This document shows, one piece after another, positions 35,523 through 44,315 of a stretch of DNA of 64,000 nucleotides (within the stretch, counting starts at the first letter, position 1; every line of letters starts with the position of its first letter). The translations under genes were made by a program, and so were the position numbers. The notes beneath the pieces are model-generated. The model saw only the letters and a program-made list of their open reading frames with translations. It searched no databases and was not told where the DNA came from. Origin of the DNA: Aureibaculum algae (GTDB lineage Bacteria > Bacteroidota > Bacteroidia > Flavobacteriales > Flavobacteriaceae). The stretch is from contig NZ_CP040749.1 of assembly GCF_006065315.1 (NCBI RefSeq), positions 1,240,001 through 1,304,000 on the forward strand, written 5' to 3'.

Positions 35523-37055
35523 ATGAGTTCTTCAAAAAAAGCAAAATCAGCATTAATATCAGTATTTCATAAAGATGGATTAGGGCCTATAGTTCAGAAG
35601 TTAAATGAATTAGGTGTAACAATTTATTCAACGGGCGGTACTGAGAAATTCATCAACGAATTGGGTATTCAAGTTGAACCCGTAGAGGATTTAACTTCAT
35701 ATCCTTCCATTTTAGGTGGTCGAGTTAAAACATTACACCCCAAAGTTTTTGGAGGGATATTGTCTCGACGTGAAAATGAGAGTGACGTTGCTCAATTAGC
35801 AGAGTTTGAAATTCCTGAATTGGATATTGTAATTGTAGATTTATACCCATTTGAAAAAACAGTTGCTTCTGGAGCTCCTGAACAAGAGATTATAGAAAAA
35901 ATTGATATTGGTGGTATTTCTTTGATTAGAGCCGCAGCTAAGAACTTTAAAGATGTTATTTGTGTTTCTTCAATGGAGCAATATGACGAATTTTTAGAAA
36001 TTATATCATCTCAAAACGGTGAAACAACGATTGAACAACGTAAGAGCTTTGCCGGTAAGTCTTTTAATGTTTCTTCACATTACGATACTGCTATTTTTAA
36101 TTATTTTAATGCAAATGAAGAAGAGGTAGTTCTTAAGATTAGTGAAACCAACGGTCAGGTGTTGCGTTATGGAGAAAACCCGCATCAAAAAGGTTTTTTC
36201 TTTGGAGATTTTGATGCCATGTTTACGAAATTACATGGAAAAGAGTTGAGTTATAATAACTTGTTAGATGTTGATGCAGCTGTTAATTTAATGAATGAAT
36301 TCAAAAATGAAGCTCCAACTTTTGCCATTTTAAAACATAATAATGCATGTGGTTTTGCACAACGCGATACCCTTTCAGAAGCTTATAGAGATGCCTTAGC
36401 TGGCGATCCTGTTTCTGCTTTTGGTGGAGTTCTAATCGCAAATATGGAAATTGACAAAGCAACAGCAGAACAAATTCATAGTTTGTTTTGTGAAGTGGTT
36501 ATTGCACCTTCTTTTAGTGATGAGGCTTTGGAAATTTTAAAAGGTAAAAAAAATAGAATTCTTCTTATTTTAAAAGAAGTTGAACTTTCTAAAACTTCGG
36601 TAAGAACATGTTTAAATGGAGTGTTAGTTCAAGATAGGGATAACAAGACGGATTCAGCTGAAGATTTAGAAGTGGTAACAGTTGCTAAACCTTCTGAGCA
36701 AGAAATCGATGATTTAATTTTCGCCTCTAAAATTTGTAAAAACACTAAATCAAATACTATAGTTTTAGTAAAAAATAAACAACTTTTTGCGAGTGGTACA
36801 GGGCAAACTTCTAGAGTAGATGCTTTGAATCAAGCAATTGTAAAAGCAAAACATTTTGAATTTGATTTGAATGACGCGGTAATGGCAAGTGATGCCTTTT
36901 TTCCTTTCCCTGATTGTGTAGAAATAGCTAAAAATGCTGGAATAAATGCTGTTATTCAACCAGGAGGATCAATAAAAGATAAATTATCTATCGATTATTG
37001 TAATAGTCAAAATATGCCAATGGTATTTACAGGTACTAGACATTTTAAGCATTAG
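35523..37055 (+). CDS. purH: Bifunctional AICAR formyltransferase / IMP cyclohydrolase
   Basis: 510 residues. The N-terminal MGS-like IMP cyclohydrolase domain (about 8-140; ALISVFHKDGLGPIVQKL, STGGTEKFI, GRVKTLHPKVFGGIL, DIVIVDLYPFEKT) is followed by the AICAR transformylase domain. That domain includes RYGENPHQKG, the catalytic Lys-His pair in LKHNNACGFA, GDPVSAFGGV and SDAFFPFPD. It performs the last two steps of purine synthesis. It is monocistronic: promoter-like sequence upstream and a strong hairpin downstream. Confidence 0.97.
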   Translation: MSSSKKAKSALISVFHKDGLGPIVQKLNELGVTIYSTGGTEKFINELGIQVEPVEDLTSYPSILGGRVKTLHPKVFGGILSRRENESDVAQLAEFEIPELDIVIVDLYPFEKTVASGAPEQEIIEKIDIGGISLIRAAAKNFKDVICVSSMEQYDEFLEIISSQNGETTIEQRKSFAGKSFNVSSHYDTAIFNYFNANEEEVVLKISETNGQVLRYGENPHQKGFFFGDFDAMFTKLHGKELSYNNLLDVDAAVNLMNEFKNEAPTFAILKHNNACGFAQRDTLSEAYRDALAGDPVSAFGGVLIANMEIDKATAEQIHSLFCEVVIAPSFSDEALEILKGKKNRILLILKEVELSKTSVRTCLNGVLVQDRDNKTDSAEDLEVVTVAKPSEQEIDDLIFASKICKNTKSNTIVLVKNKQLFASGTGQTSRVDALNQAIVKAKHFEFDLNDAVMASDAFFPFPDCVEIAKNAGINAVIQPGGSIKDKLSIDYCNSQNMPMVFTGTRHFKH

Positions 37056-37098
37056 ACGAGTAAATTTAATTAATAGAATTATTTGGATTGATTAATTG

Positions 37099-37148
37099 CT
37101 TATTTTACTGATAATTAAAGGTTTAATTATCAGTAAAATAAGTTTTTT
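37099..37148 (+). terminator. Terminator of purH (21-bp palindrome)
   Basis: Arms 37099-37119 and 37122-37142 are perfect reverse complements over 21 bases around a GG centre, followed by TTTTTT. It lies 43 bases after the purH stop. The rest of the 315-base gap to mreB is A/T-rich and holds only the mreB -7 box. Confidence 0.85.
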
Positions 37149-37322
37149 AATTCTATAAATTAAGTGAATTTGGTTATGTGAAAAATAAATAACCAAGATT
37201 TAATCTAAGTTTTCGATAAATGCAAAGGACTCCTATGAACCCTCATTTTAAGCTTTGAGGCTTTGACAAAAGTTTTTATTTAAATTTGGGACGAACTTTC
37301 GTTAACATTACTTTAATTTTAT

Positions 37323-37330
37323 TAACTTTG
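37323..37330 (+). promoter_or_regulatory. Putative -7 box (TAACTTTG) of the mre operon
   Basis: TAACTTTG fits TAnnTTTG and ends 40 bases before the mreB ATG. A weak CTTTCG element about 22 bases upstream replaces the TTG. Confidence 0.45.
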
Positions 37331-37370
37331 GCAATTCGCAAAATTTAAATAACCCAAACTAAATAACTCT

Positions 37371-38402
37371 ATGGGATTTTTTGACTTCCTGACTGAAGAT
37401 GTTGCGATTGATCTAGGAACTGCCAATACGCTTATCATTCATAATGGTAAAGTAGTTATTGATAGCCCGTCAATTGTAGCTAAGGATAGAACTACTGGCA
37501 AAATTATTGCTATTGGCAAAAGAGCCAATCTTATGCAAGGAAAAACGCATGAGAATATTAAAACTATCCGACCCTTAAAAGACGGTGTAATAGCCGATTT
37601 TGAGGCTTCAGAACAAATGATAAAGGAATTTATAAAGCAAATTCCTTCAATTAAAAAACGTTTTTTCTTTCCTCCATCTTTACGAATGGTAATTTGTATC
37701 CCATCGGGTATAACAGAAGTTGAAAAGAGGGCGGTAAGAGATTCTGCCGAACATATGAACGCCAAAGATATTTATCTAATTCATGAACCAATGGCAGCTG
37801 CAGTTGGTATTGGGATAGATATTATGCAGCCGAAAGGAAATATGATTATTGATATAGGTGGTGGTACGACTGAAATTGCAGTAATTGCTTTAGGAGGTAT
37901 TGTTTGTGATAAATCAATAAAAGTTGCGGGTGATGTGTTTACCAATGATATAGCATATTACATGCGTACTCAACATAACTTGTATGTTGGTGAAGCTACT
38001 GCAGAAAATATCAAAATTGTAGTTGGAGCTGCTACAGAAGAATTAGATAATCCACCAGAAGATATTTTAGTTCAGGGTAGAGATTTATTGAGTGGAAAAC
38101 CAAAACAAATAAAAATATCATATAGAGAAATTGCTAAAGCATTAGATAAATCAATTCTTAGAATTGAAGATGCTGTAATGGAAACCTTATCTCAGACGCC
38201 ACCAGAATTGGCAGCTGATATTTATAATACTGGTATTTATTTAGCGGGTGGTGGTTCTATGCTAAGAGGCTTAGATAAAAGGCTTTCACGTAAAACAGAT
38301 TTGCCTGTATATGTTGCAGAAGATCCTTTGAGAGCTGTAGTTAGAGGTACTGGTATTGCTTTAAAAGACTTAGAAAAATACCAAATGGTATTAATGAAAT
38401 AG
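37371..38402 (+). CDS. mreB: Rod shape-determining protein MreB
   Basis: 343 residues, an actin-fold ATPase. It shows phosphate 1 (AIDLGTANTLI), the connect/phosphate 2 region (MIIDIGGGTTEIAVIALGG) and the adenosine motif (GIYLAGGGSMLRGLD). A short hydrophobic N-terminus (MGFFDFLTEDVAIDLG) replaces the usual membrane-binding extension. It polymerises beneath the inner membrane and guides lateral wall synthesis with MreC, MreD, PBP2 and RodA, all encoded downstream. The operon is interrupted after this gene by a palindromic element of about 165 bases. Confidence 0.97.
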   Translation: MGFFDFLTEDVAIDLGTANTLIIHNGKVVIDSPSIVAKDRTTGKIIAIGKRANLMQGKTHENIKTIRPLKDGVIADFEASEQMIKEFIKQIPSIKKRFFFPPSLRMVICIPSGITEVEKRAVRDSAEHMNAKDIYLIHEPMAAAVGIGIDIMQPKGNMIIDIGGGTTEIAVIALGGIVCDKSIKVAGDVFTNDIAYYMRTQHNLYVGEATAENIKIVVGAATEELDNPPEDILVQGRDLLSGKPKQIKISYREIAKALDKSILRIEDAVMETLSQTPPELAADIYNTGIYLAGGGSMLRGLDKRLSRKTDLPVYVAEDPLRAVVRGTGIALKDLEKYQMVLMK

Positions 38403-38409
38403 TAATGTT

Positions 38410-38576
38410 TAGTGTCAAGTAAAAGCTGAAATGACACATATGGCAATCGCAGTTTATATGCCACACTTAGGCAAAAGAATATTGCAGAGCCTTAGCTACG
38501 AAATTATTTTTTAACAAAGGGATGGTGCAAAAGACGTATTGTTTGATACGGAGGTTTTGGCTTTTACTTGACACTA
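38410..38576. mobile_element. MITE-like element in the mreB-mreC gap
   Basis: The ends are perfect 17-base inverted repeats: TAGTGTCAAGTAAAAGC (38410-38426) and its reverse complement (38560-38576). Pairing continues weakly inwards for another six bases. The unit is about 165 bases, non-coding, and lies between two genes normally close together. Flanking duplications are ambiguous: TA on both sides (as in IS630/mariner-type MITEs), or ATGTT at 38405-38409 and 38576-38580. The right end stops 9 bases before the mreC ATG. No transposase is present. Confidence 0.6.
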
Positions 38577-38585
38577 TGTTATAAT

Positions 38586-39410
38586 ATGCAACAAATAATT
38601 AGTTTTATACTAAAAAACAAGTACTTTTTACTCTTCTTGTTGCTAGAAATTATAGCTTTTACATTTACAATGCAAAGTCATTCTTATCATAATAGTAAAT
38701 TTGTAAATTCAGCGAATGCTATAACTGGTGGTGTTTACAAGAAAGTTAATGCATTTAAAGAATATACAAGCTTAAAAGGGTATAACGAGCAACTTCAAGA
38801 AGAAAATGTTCGATTGAAAAATCTATTGTCAAAAATACCAAGAGATAGTGTCTCAAAATTGGTTACGGTTGTAGATTCAGTTAAATATTTTCAAAAATAC
38901 AGCTATACTTCAGCTAAAGTAATTAGAAATCAATATAATAGGAAATTTAATTTCCTCATGATTGATGCTGGTATGGATCAGGGTATTAAACCTGATCAGG
39001 GCGTCGTAAACAGTAGGGGAGTTATTGGAATTACCAATTCTACATCAAAAAAATACACTACGGTCTTATCTATTTTAAATGAAACTTCCAATATCAATGT
39101 GAAATTATTAAATAGTTTTCATTATGGATCATTGGCTTGGAATGGAAAAGATTATAATGTACTTCAAATAAAAGATATAGCCATTCAGGCAAATATTAAA
39201 GTTGGAGATACCATTATTACTGGAGGTAAATCAACTATTTTTCCTGAAGGAATTCCAGTGGGCACTATTTTAAACTTTAATAAAGAGAATAATACGTATA
39301 AGGAAGTTAATGTCAAGTTGTTTAATGATATGAGTGCCATTGGGCCTGTAAATATTATAACAAGTTATGATAAAGAGGAAATAGAAAACTTAGAACAAGG
39401 ATTAAATTAA
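38586..39410 (+). CDS. mreC: Rod shape-determining protein MreC
   Basis: The ATG at 38586 gives MQQIISFILKNKYFLLFLLLE, the cytoplasmic/membrane start of the family; an upstream TTG would lie within the inverted repeat. The 274 residues have one membrane helix (about 12-30), a coiled coil (about 55-80; YNEQLQEENVRLKNLLSK) and the two beta-barrel periplasmic part (FNFLMIDAGMDQGIKPDQGVV, GVIGITN, GDTIITGG). It bridges MreB/MreD and PBP2. Its stop overlaps the mreD start (TAATG). Confidence 0.95.
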   Translation: MQQIISFILKNKYFLLFLLLEIIAFTFTMQSHSYHNSKFVNSANAITGGVYKKVNAFKEYTSLKGYNEQLQEENVRLKNLLSKIPRDSVSKLVTVVDSVKYFQKYSYTSAKVIRNQYNRKFNFLMIDAGMDQGIKPDQGVVNSRGVIGITNSTSKKYTTVLSILNETSNINVKLLNSFHYGSLAWNGKDYNVLQIKDIAIQANIKVGDTIITGGKSTIFPEGIPVGTILNFNKENNTYKEVNVKLFNDMSAIGPVNIITSYDKEEIENLEQGLN

Positions 39411-39913
39411 TGAACGAAATAGTTAAAAATAGTTTATTATTTATTGTTTTGATACTTGTTCAAGTAATCATACTAAACAACATTAACTTTTTGGGGTATA
39501 TAAATCCATTTTTATATATTTTATTTGTGATTGTTTTTCCGTTGAAAAAAGATAGAGGTTTATTGTTAATTTTAAGCTTCCTCTTGGGCTTGAGTATTGA
39601 CTTTTTTTTAGATTCTGGTGGGGTCAACGCTGCTGCAACAGTCTGTATTGCATATATAAGATTGCCATTAATAAAAGCGTTAACGAGAAAATCTGAAATA
39701 GACTTTCCTGTATTTAAAATTATTAAACTTCCATTTTTAAAATTGTTAAGCTTTATTGCCATTATAACTTTAACACATCATTTAGTACTCTTTAGTTTAG
39801 AATATTTTAAATTTGCGGAAATACTAACCATTCTTTCCAGAACAATTTTAACAAGTATTTTTACAATTATTTTAATAATATTTAGTTTATTATTATTAAA
39901 TAAAAACAAATAG
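39410..39913 (+). CDS. mreD: Rod shape-determining protein MreD
   Basis: 167 residues, very hydrophobic, with five or six predicted membrane helices and the charged loop PLKKDRGLLLILSFLLGLSIDFFLDSGG typical of the family in shorter pieces (PLKKDRG; IDFFLDSGG). It is an inner-membrane partner of MreC in the elongasome. The start overlaps the mreC stop by one base and mrdA starts two bases after its stop, so the set is translationally coupled. Confidence 0.92.
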   Translation: MNEIVKNSLLFIVLILVQVIILNNINFLGYINPFLYILFVIVFPLKKDRGLLLILSFLLGLSIDFFLDSGGVNAAATVCIAYIRLPLIKALTRKSEIDFPVFKIIKLPFLKLLSFIAIITLTHHLVLFSLEYFKFAEILTILSRTILTSIFTIILIIFSLLLLNKNK

Positions 39914-39915
39914 TA

Positions 39916-41808
39916 ATGGAGAAAAAATATATTGCATATTTTTCTATATTATTGGTGGGTTTGTTATTTATTATCAGGTTATTCTATATTCAGGTACTAG
40001 ATTCTAAGTATAAGGGCTCACCACTTAATAATTCTGCCGTAACGCCGAAATACGACTATCCCGAAAGAGGCTTTATTTATGATAGAAACGGTGTTTTAAT
40101 TGTAGCCAACCAACCGTCGTATGATGTTATGATTGTACCGCGTGATGTAAAGCCATTAGATACCTTGGAGTTCTGCAAATTATTAAAAATCGATAAAGAG
40201 GACTTCGTAGGAAAATATAAAAAAGCAAAAAAATACTCCCCTAGATTACCATCGGTATTTGTAGCTCAACTTTCAAAAGGCGATTATGCCTACTTACAAG
40301 AAAAAATGTACAAATACAAGGGTTTTTACATTCAAAAACGATCCTTAAGGCAATATCCTATAAAGTCAGCAGCTAATGTGTTGGGTTATATATCTGAAGT
40401 GACAACTGCTGATTTAAATAACAAAAACTATCAACAAGGAGAGCTAATTGGTAAGAATGGTGTTGAAAAAGAATACGAGGAAGCGTTAAGAGGTGTTAAA
40501 GGGGTGAAATTTATTCAAAAAGATCGTTTTAATAAAGTAATTGGCCCTTACAAAGGAGGCGAGTATGATACGTTAGCAATAGTAGGTAAAGATGTTAATA
40601 TTACCATTGACATTAAACTTCAAAAGTATGCCGAAGACCTTATGGCAAATAAAAGAGGTGGTATTGTTGCAATTGAACCTTCAACAGGAGAAATTTTGGC
40701 TTTAGTTTCGGCACCTACCTATGACCCTAATCTTTTAGTAGGTAGAGAACGATCTAAGAATTACAATAAATTAGATAGTGACAGTCATGAAAAACCAATG
40801 TTCGATAGATCATTGTTAGCTCAATATCCTCCAGGCTCTCCATTTAAAGTGTTGAATGCATTAATCGGTCTACAGGAGGGAGTAATAACACCAGAGACAC
40901 ATTTTTACTGTTATGGAGGATTTAGATACGGTAGAAGTTCAAAGGCATTTATGGCTTGCCATTGCGGCGTACATGGTGCTCCGATAAAGTTAGATATGGG
41001 TATTTATAGGTCATGTAATTCCTATTTTGCAAATACCTATAAAAAGATAATTGAAAAATATCCTACAGCCACCGAAGGAATGAAAGTTTGGAGTAATCAC
41101 GTTAAAAGTTTCGGTTTAGGTGATTTTTTGCATAATGACCTATCAACTGGTCGAAGAGGTGTTGTACCTGATGAGAAATTGTATGATAGGTATTATCCTA
41201 CGTTTAAATGGGGAGCTTCAACAACAATTTCTAACGCCATTGGGCAAGGTGAAATTTTAACGACCCCCATTCAATTAGCAAATATGACTGCTGCAATTGC
41301 AAATAAAGGATATTATTTTACTCCTCATATCATAAAAAAAATTGATAATAAACCAATACAAATCGATAAATTTATAATACCGAATAAAACTTCAATAAAT
41401 AAAGAACATTTTACTCCTGTAATTGAGGGTATGTACAATACTGTTGAGAAAGGTACAGCAAGATGGTCTCGGGTTGAGGGTATAGAGATTTGCGGAAAAA
41501 CAGGTACAGCGGAAAACCCACAGGGTCAAGATCATTCTATTTTTATTGCTTTTGCTCCAAAAGACAATCCTAAAATAGCCATTGCGGTTTTTGTTGAAAA
41601 TGGTTATTGGGGGTCAAGGTGGGCAGGGCCTATGGCGTCTTTAATGATAGAAAAATATATTAGAGGAGAAGTGTCTAGACCAAGAGAGGAAAAACGTATG
41701 TTTGAAGGTAGTCTTAGAGAAGAGTATGATAAACAACTTTTAACAGAGCAATTAGAAAAAGAAATTAAAGAAAAATTAAAAAAAGAACTTGAGGAAAAGG
41801 CAGAATAA
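39916..41808 (+). CDS. mrdA: Penicillin-binding protein 2 (elongasome transpeptidase)
   Basis: 630 residues. One N-terminal membrane helix (6-25) is followed by the pedestal/dimerisation region (RGFIYDRNGVLIV; YPIKSAANVLGYISEV; GKNGVEKEYEEALRG). The transpeptidase domain has SxxK as Ser308-Lys311 in PPGSPFK, SxN in RSCNSYF and KTG in ICGKTGTAEN. The C-terminus is a charged, helical Lys/Glu tail. It cross-links lateral wall peptidoglycan with the RodA polymerase encoded next. Its last codons overlap the rodA start by 20 bases. Confidence 0.96.
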   Translation: MEKKYIAYFSILLVGLLFIIRLFYIQVLDSKYKGSPLNNSAVTPKYDYPERGFIYDRNGVLIVANQPSYDVMIVPRDVKPLDTLEFCKLLKIDKEDFVGKYKKAKKYSPRLPSVFVAQLSKGDYAYLQEKMYKYKGFYIQKRSLRQYPIKSAANVLGYISEVTTADLNNKNYQQGELIGKNGVEKEYEEALRGVKGVKFIQKDRFNKVIGPYKGGEYDTLAIVGKDVNITIDIKLQKYAEDLMANKRGGIVAIEPSTGEILALVSAPTYDPNLLVGRERSKNYNKLDSDSHEKPMFDRSLLAQYPPGSPFKVLNALIGLQEGVITPETHFYCYGGFRYGRSSKAFMACHCGVHGAPIKLDMGIYRSCNSYFANTYKKIIEKYPTATEGMKVWSNHVKSFGLGDFLHNDLSTGRRGVVPDEKLYDRYYPTFKWGASTTISNAIGQGEILTTPIQLANMTAAIANKGYYFTPHIIKKIDNKPIQIDKFIIPNKTSINKEHFTPVIEGMYNTVEKGTARWSRVEGIEICGKTGTAENPQGQDHSIFIAFAPKDNPKIAIAVFVENGYWGSRWAGPMASLMIEKYIRGEVSRPREEKRMFEGSLREEYDKQLLTEQLEKEIKEKLKKELEEKAE

Positions 41809-43066
41809 CATATTTGCTGGTGTAGACTGGATATTAGTATTATTTTTTATAGTGCTCGTATTTTTAGGTTGGATAAATATTTATGCGGCCTCTGTTACAG
41901 ATACGACTCAAAGTGTTTTTGACGCCACTACGTTATACGGAAAACAGTTGCGGTGGATTGGCTTAAGTGGAGTGCTAATTGTTATAATAATATCCATTGA
42001 TGCCAAGTTTTATGAACGTTTTGCAGGTGTTTTTTATGTTATTTCAATGCTGAGCTTGGCGGGGTTATTTCTATTTGGAAATACAATTAATGGAGCTACT
42101 TCTTGGTATAATTTTGGAGGGGTTAGTTTGCAACCTTCTGAGTTTGCAAAGGTGGCTACGATACTAGCGTTGGCTAATTTTTTAAATGAGCCCAATAGAG
42201 ATCTAAGTAATTTTAAAACTCAAATTAGAGCATTCATTATTCTGTTAATACCAGCGGTATTAATAGCGTTACAGCCAGACCCAGGATCGGGGATAATTTA
42301 TTTTACATTGTTTTTTGTAATGTATCGAGAAGGACTTCCTGGTATTTATTTAGGAATTGGTTTTATGTTAATGATTTTGTTTTTATCTACATTATATTTT
42401 GGATTTATAACAGCCCTTATAATTATAATTTCATTGCTAACTTTGATGATTTTATACTTGATTAACATAAATAAATTTCAGTTAAATAGAGAGTGGCCTA
42501 AGGTTATTATTTTATTTCTAATTGTAGGGTTATTTATGTTTAGTGTTGATTACATTTTTAATAATGTATTCGGACAACGCCATAGAGATCGATTTAGTAT
42601 TGTTTTAGGTAAAGAAGTTGACCCAAGAGGGATAGGGTACAATACGAATCAATCAATGATTACAATTGGTTCAGGAGGCTTAACAGGTAAGGGTTTTTTA
42701 GAAGGAGATAGAACTCAAGGTAATTTTGTGCCTGAGCAACATACAGATTATATTTTCAGTACTGTTGGTGAGGAATGGGGTTTTATTGGTACGAGTGCGG
42801 TAATAATTATATTTATAGCCTTTATATTACGAATAATACGAGTTGCTGAAAGGCAAAAACTAAAGTTTAGTAGGGTATTTGGTTATTCTATAGCAACCAT
42901 ATTCTTTTTTCACTTTATGATAAATGTAGGAATGGTTATAGGATTAGTTCCTACAATTGGTATTCCATTGCCGTTTTTTAGTTATGGAGGTTCCTCTTTA
43001 TGGGGATTTACTATTTTACTCTTTATTTTTATTAGACTTGATGCCGATAGAACCTATGAATGGTAA
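41789..43066 (+). CDS. rodA: Peptidoglycan glycosyltransferase RodA (TTG start)
   Basis: 425 residues from a TTG at 41789, which gives MRKRQNNIFAGVDWILVLFF, the expected N-terminus; the next Met lies beyond the first helix. It is a SEDS-family protein with about ten membrane helices. It carries GATSWYNFGGVSLQPSEFAKV, here seen as SWYNFGG and LQPSEFAK, plus QPDPGSGIIYF, FVPEQHTDYIFSTVGEEWGF and the C-terminal IPLPFFSYGGSSLWG. RodA polymerises glycan strands with PBP2. The gene overlaps mrdA and ends the mre operon. Confidence 0.95.
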   Translation: MRKRQNNIFAGVDWILVLFFIVLVFLGWINIYAASVTDTTQSVFDATTLYGKQLRWIGLSGVLIVIIISIDAKFYERFAGVFYVISMLSLAGLFLFGNTINGATSWYNFGGVSLQPSEFAKVATILALANFLNEPNRDLSNFKTQIRAFIILLIPAVLIALQPDPGSGIIYFTLFFVMYREGLPGIYLGIGFMLMILFLSTLYFGFITALIIIISLLTLMILYLININKFQLNREWPKVIILFLIVGLFMFSVDYIFNNVFGQRHRDRFSIVLGKEVDPRGIGYNTNQSMITIGSGGLTGKGFLEGDRTQGNFVPEQHTDYIFSTVGEEWGFIGTSAVIIIFIAFILRIIRVAERQKLKFSRVFGYSIATIFFFHFMINVGMVIGLVPTIGIPLPFFSYGGSSLWGFTILLFIFIRLDADRTYEW

Positions 43067-43070
43067 GTGT

Positions 43071-43370
43071 TTATTTGAAAAAATTAAAAAAAGAAGGTTT
43101 ACGCTTTTTTTTAGACTTAATATGATTACCATCGCTTGAAGGTTTGTCTACTAATTTTTTTTTTAAAGTAATATAATCATCCTTAGTTATTTCTATAAAG
43201 CCATCCCATCGTTTACTTTCGTTAACAAAACTCTTTACATCGTTATATGCAGAAACTTTGTATACTAAATGCACTGAAGATAGTAACATACTTAAAGATA
43301 TATTATAGATTTGAATCGCCTCTGCTCCAAATAATACATAAGTTAATTCTTCTTCGTTGTTCTTTTCCAT
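43071..43370 (-). CDS. Small hypothetical protein
   Basis: 99 residues that I do not recognise. The N-terminal half is hydrophobic/helical (YVLFGAEAIQIYNISLSML); the C-terminus is strongly basic (SKKKRKPSFFNFFK). It has no signal peptide or Cys motif. A purine-rich AGGAAC precedes the ATG. It converges on rodA with only four bases between the stops. Composition resembles its neighbours, so it may be a real lineage-specific gene, but evidence is limited to the open frame. Confidence 0.5.
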   Translation of the reverse strand: MEKNNEEELTYVLFGAEAIQIYNISLSMLLSSVHLVYKVSAYNDVKSFVNESKRWDGFIEITKDDYITLKKKLVDKPSSDGNHIKSKKKRKPSFFNFFK

Positions 43371-43676
43371 TTTTGTTCCTTTTAGTATAGAACAACTAAG
43401 AATTAAAAACTCCTATTTTTTTAAGTACTAATTATTATTAAAAGAGTTACCTCTGTACTGTTTTTAGAGCTTAATGTTATTAATTAGTATGTTGCAAGAA
43501 GTGTTAAGAACTGAAAATGTAATTTATTAGAAGATGAAAAACCTTGTTAAATGGACGACTATATAGTATTCTAAATAATGTAGGAACTTTTATTATTTAA
43601 TTTGAAAGGGAGATGTTTTGTAAATTTAGTAGATTAACAATTGTCTTCATCTCTAAAATATAAAACCTTTTAAAAC
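43371..43676. other. Non-coding gap between the small orphan gene and the rpsT terminator
   Basis: About 300 A/T-rich bases. I see no repeat, tRNA, strong hairpin or TAnnTTTG box on either strand and no conserved reading frame. Confidence 0.6.
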
Positions 43677-43705
43677 AAAAAAGACCGTCTTGTAAGACAG
43701 TCTTT
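43674..43705 (-). terminator. Terminator of rpsT
   Basis: On the minus strand AAAGACTGTCTT pairs with AAGACGGTCTTT (one T-G pair) around a tight loop, followed by a T-run, 23 bases after the rpsT stop. Confidence 0.85.
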
Positions 43706-43728
43706 ATGTGTGTTAATTTGTAAGAAAA

Positions 43729-43980
43729 TTATAAAGCAGCTACGTGCTTAGTAAGCTTAGATTTTAAATTAGCAGCTTTATTGTTATGAATAATGCTCTT
43801 TTTAGCTAATTTATCTACCATAGCAAGAACTGAATTCAATTGCTTTTCAGCATCAGCTTTCTTTTCAATCTCACGTAAAGCTTTTATAGCATTTCTTGTG
43901 GTTTTATGCTGAAACTTATTTCTTAAGCGTTTAGTCTCACTATTTCTAATTCTCTTTAACGCTGACTTGTGATTTGCCAT
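43729..43980 (-). CDS. rpsT: Small ribosomal subunit protein bS20
   Basis: 83 residues, basic and helical as for S20: MANHKSALKRIRNSETKRLRNK, then a middle helix and the conserved end VDKLAKKSIIHNNKAANLKSKLTKHVA. It binds 16S rRNA early in 30S assembly. It stands as a single gene between tRNA-Glu and its own terminator. Confidence 0.97.
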   Translation of the reverse strand: MANHKSALKRIRNSETKRLRNKFQHKTTRNAIKALREIEKKADAEKQLNSVLAMVDKLAKKSIIHNNKAANLKSKLTKHVAAL

Positions 43981-44060
43981 TTGACTTTTTTTTAATTGTT
44001 ATCTCATCAATACTTGATAAGTTGTCCAATCAATCATTTTATTCATGATTAAACATTTTG

Positions 44061-44132
44061 TAGTCCGTAGGGGAATCGAACCCCTGTTACCAGGATGAAA
44101 ACCTGGCGTCCTAACCCCTAGACGAACGGACC
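44061..44132 (-). tRNA. tRNA-Glu (anticodon TTC)
   Basis: The minus strand gives a 72-base cloverleaf: acceptor GGTCCGT/ACGGACT (one G-T pair), D arm GTCT/GGAC, anticodon stem CCAGG/CCTGG with loop TTTTCAT (anticodon TTC), T stem AGGGG/CCCCT with loop TTCGATT, and discriminator A. CCA is not encoded. Confidence 0.97.
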
Positions 44133-44162
44133 ATTGTGCTTTGTTATCTTGCAAAGCGAGTG

Positions 44163-44192
44163 CAAAAATAATACAATTTTTGAACTCTGCAA
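44163..44192 (-). promoter_or_regulatory. Promoter of tRNA-Glu (TTG-N19-TATTTTTG)
   Basis: On the minus strand TTG (44192-44190) is followed after exactly 19 bases by TATTTTTG (44170-44163); the tRNA starts 30 bases further on. Spacing and leader length match the tRNA-Asn promoter. Confidence 0.7.
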
Positions 44193-44227
44193 GTCTTTTT
44201 TAAAAAAAGTAGTATTTTTTTTAAAAA

Positions 44228-44290
44228 AAAATAAAAACACACTGAATTTGGGGTTAAATAGCAAATGCGAACAAATTCAGTGCTGTTTTA
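44228..44290 (-). terminator. Long-loop terminator of proS
   Basis: The arms 44240-44250 and 44272-44282 pair perfectly over 11 bases (CACTGAATTTG/CAAATTCAGTG), with further A/T pairing outside. On the minus strand a long T-tract follows, 26 bases after the proS stop. The 21-base loop is larger than usual. Confidence 0.7.
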
Positions 44291-44315
44291 TAAATTCTGT
44301 TTATTAGGACTTGAA

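Noticed and set aside
37099..37142. 21-bp palindrome considered as a mobile-element end
   Set aside because: It is a single hairpin followed by T6 directly after purH, best explained as a terminator.
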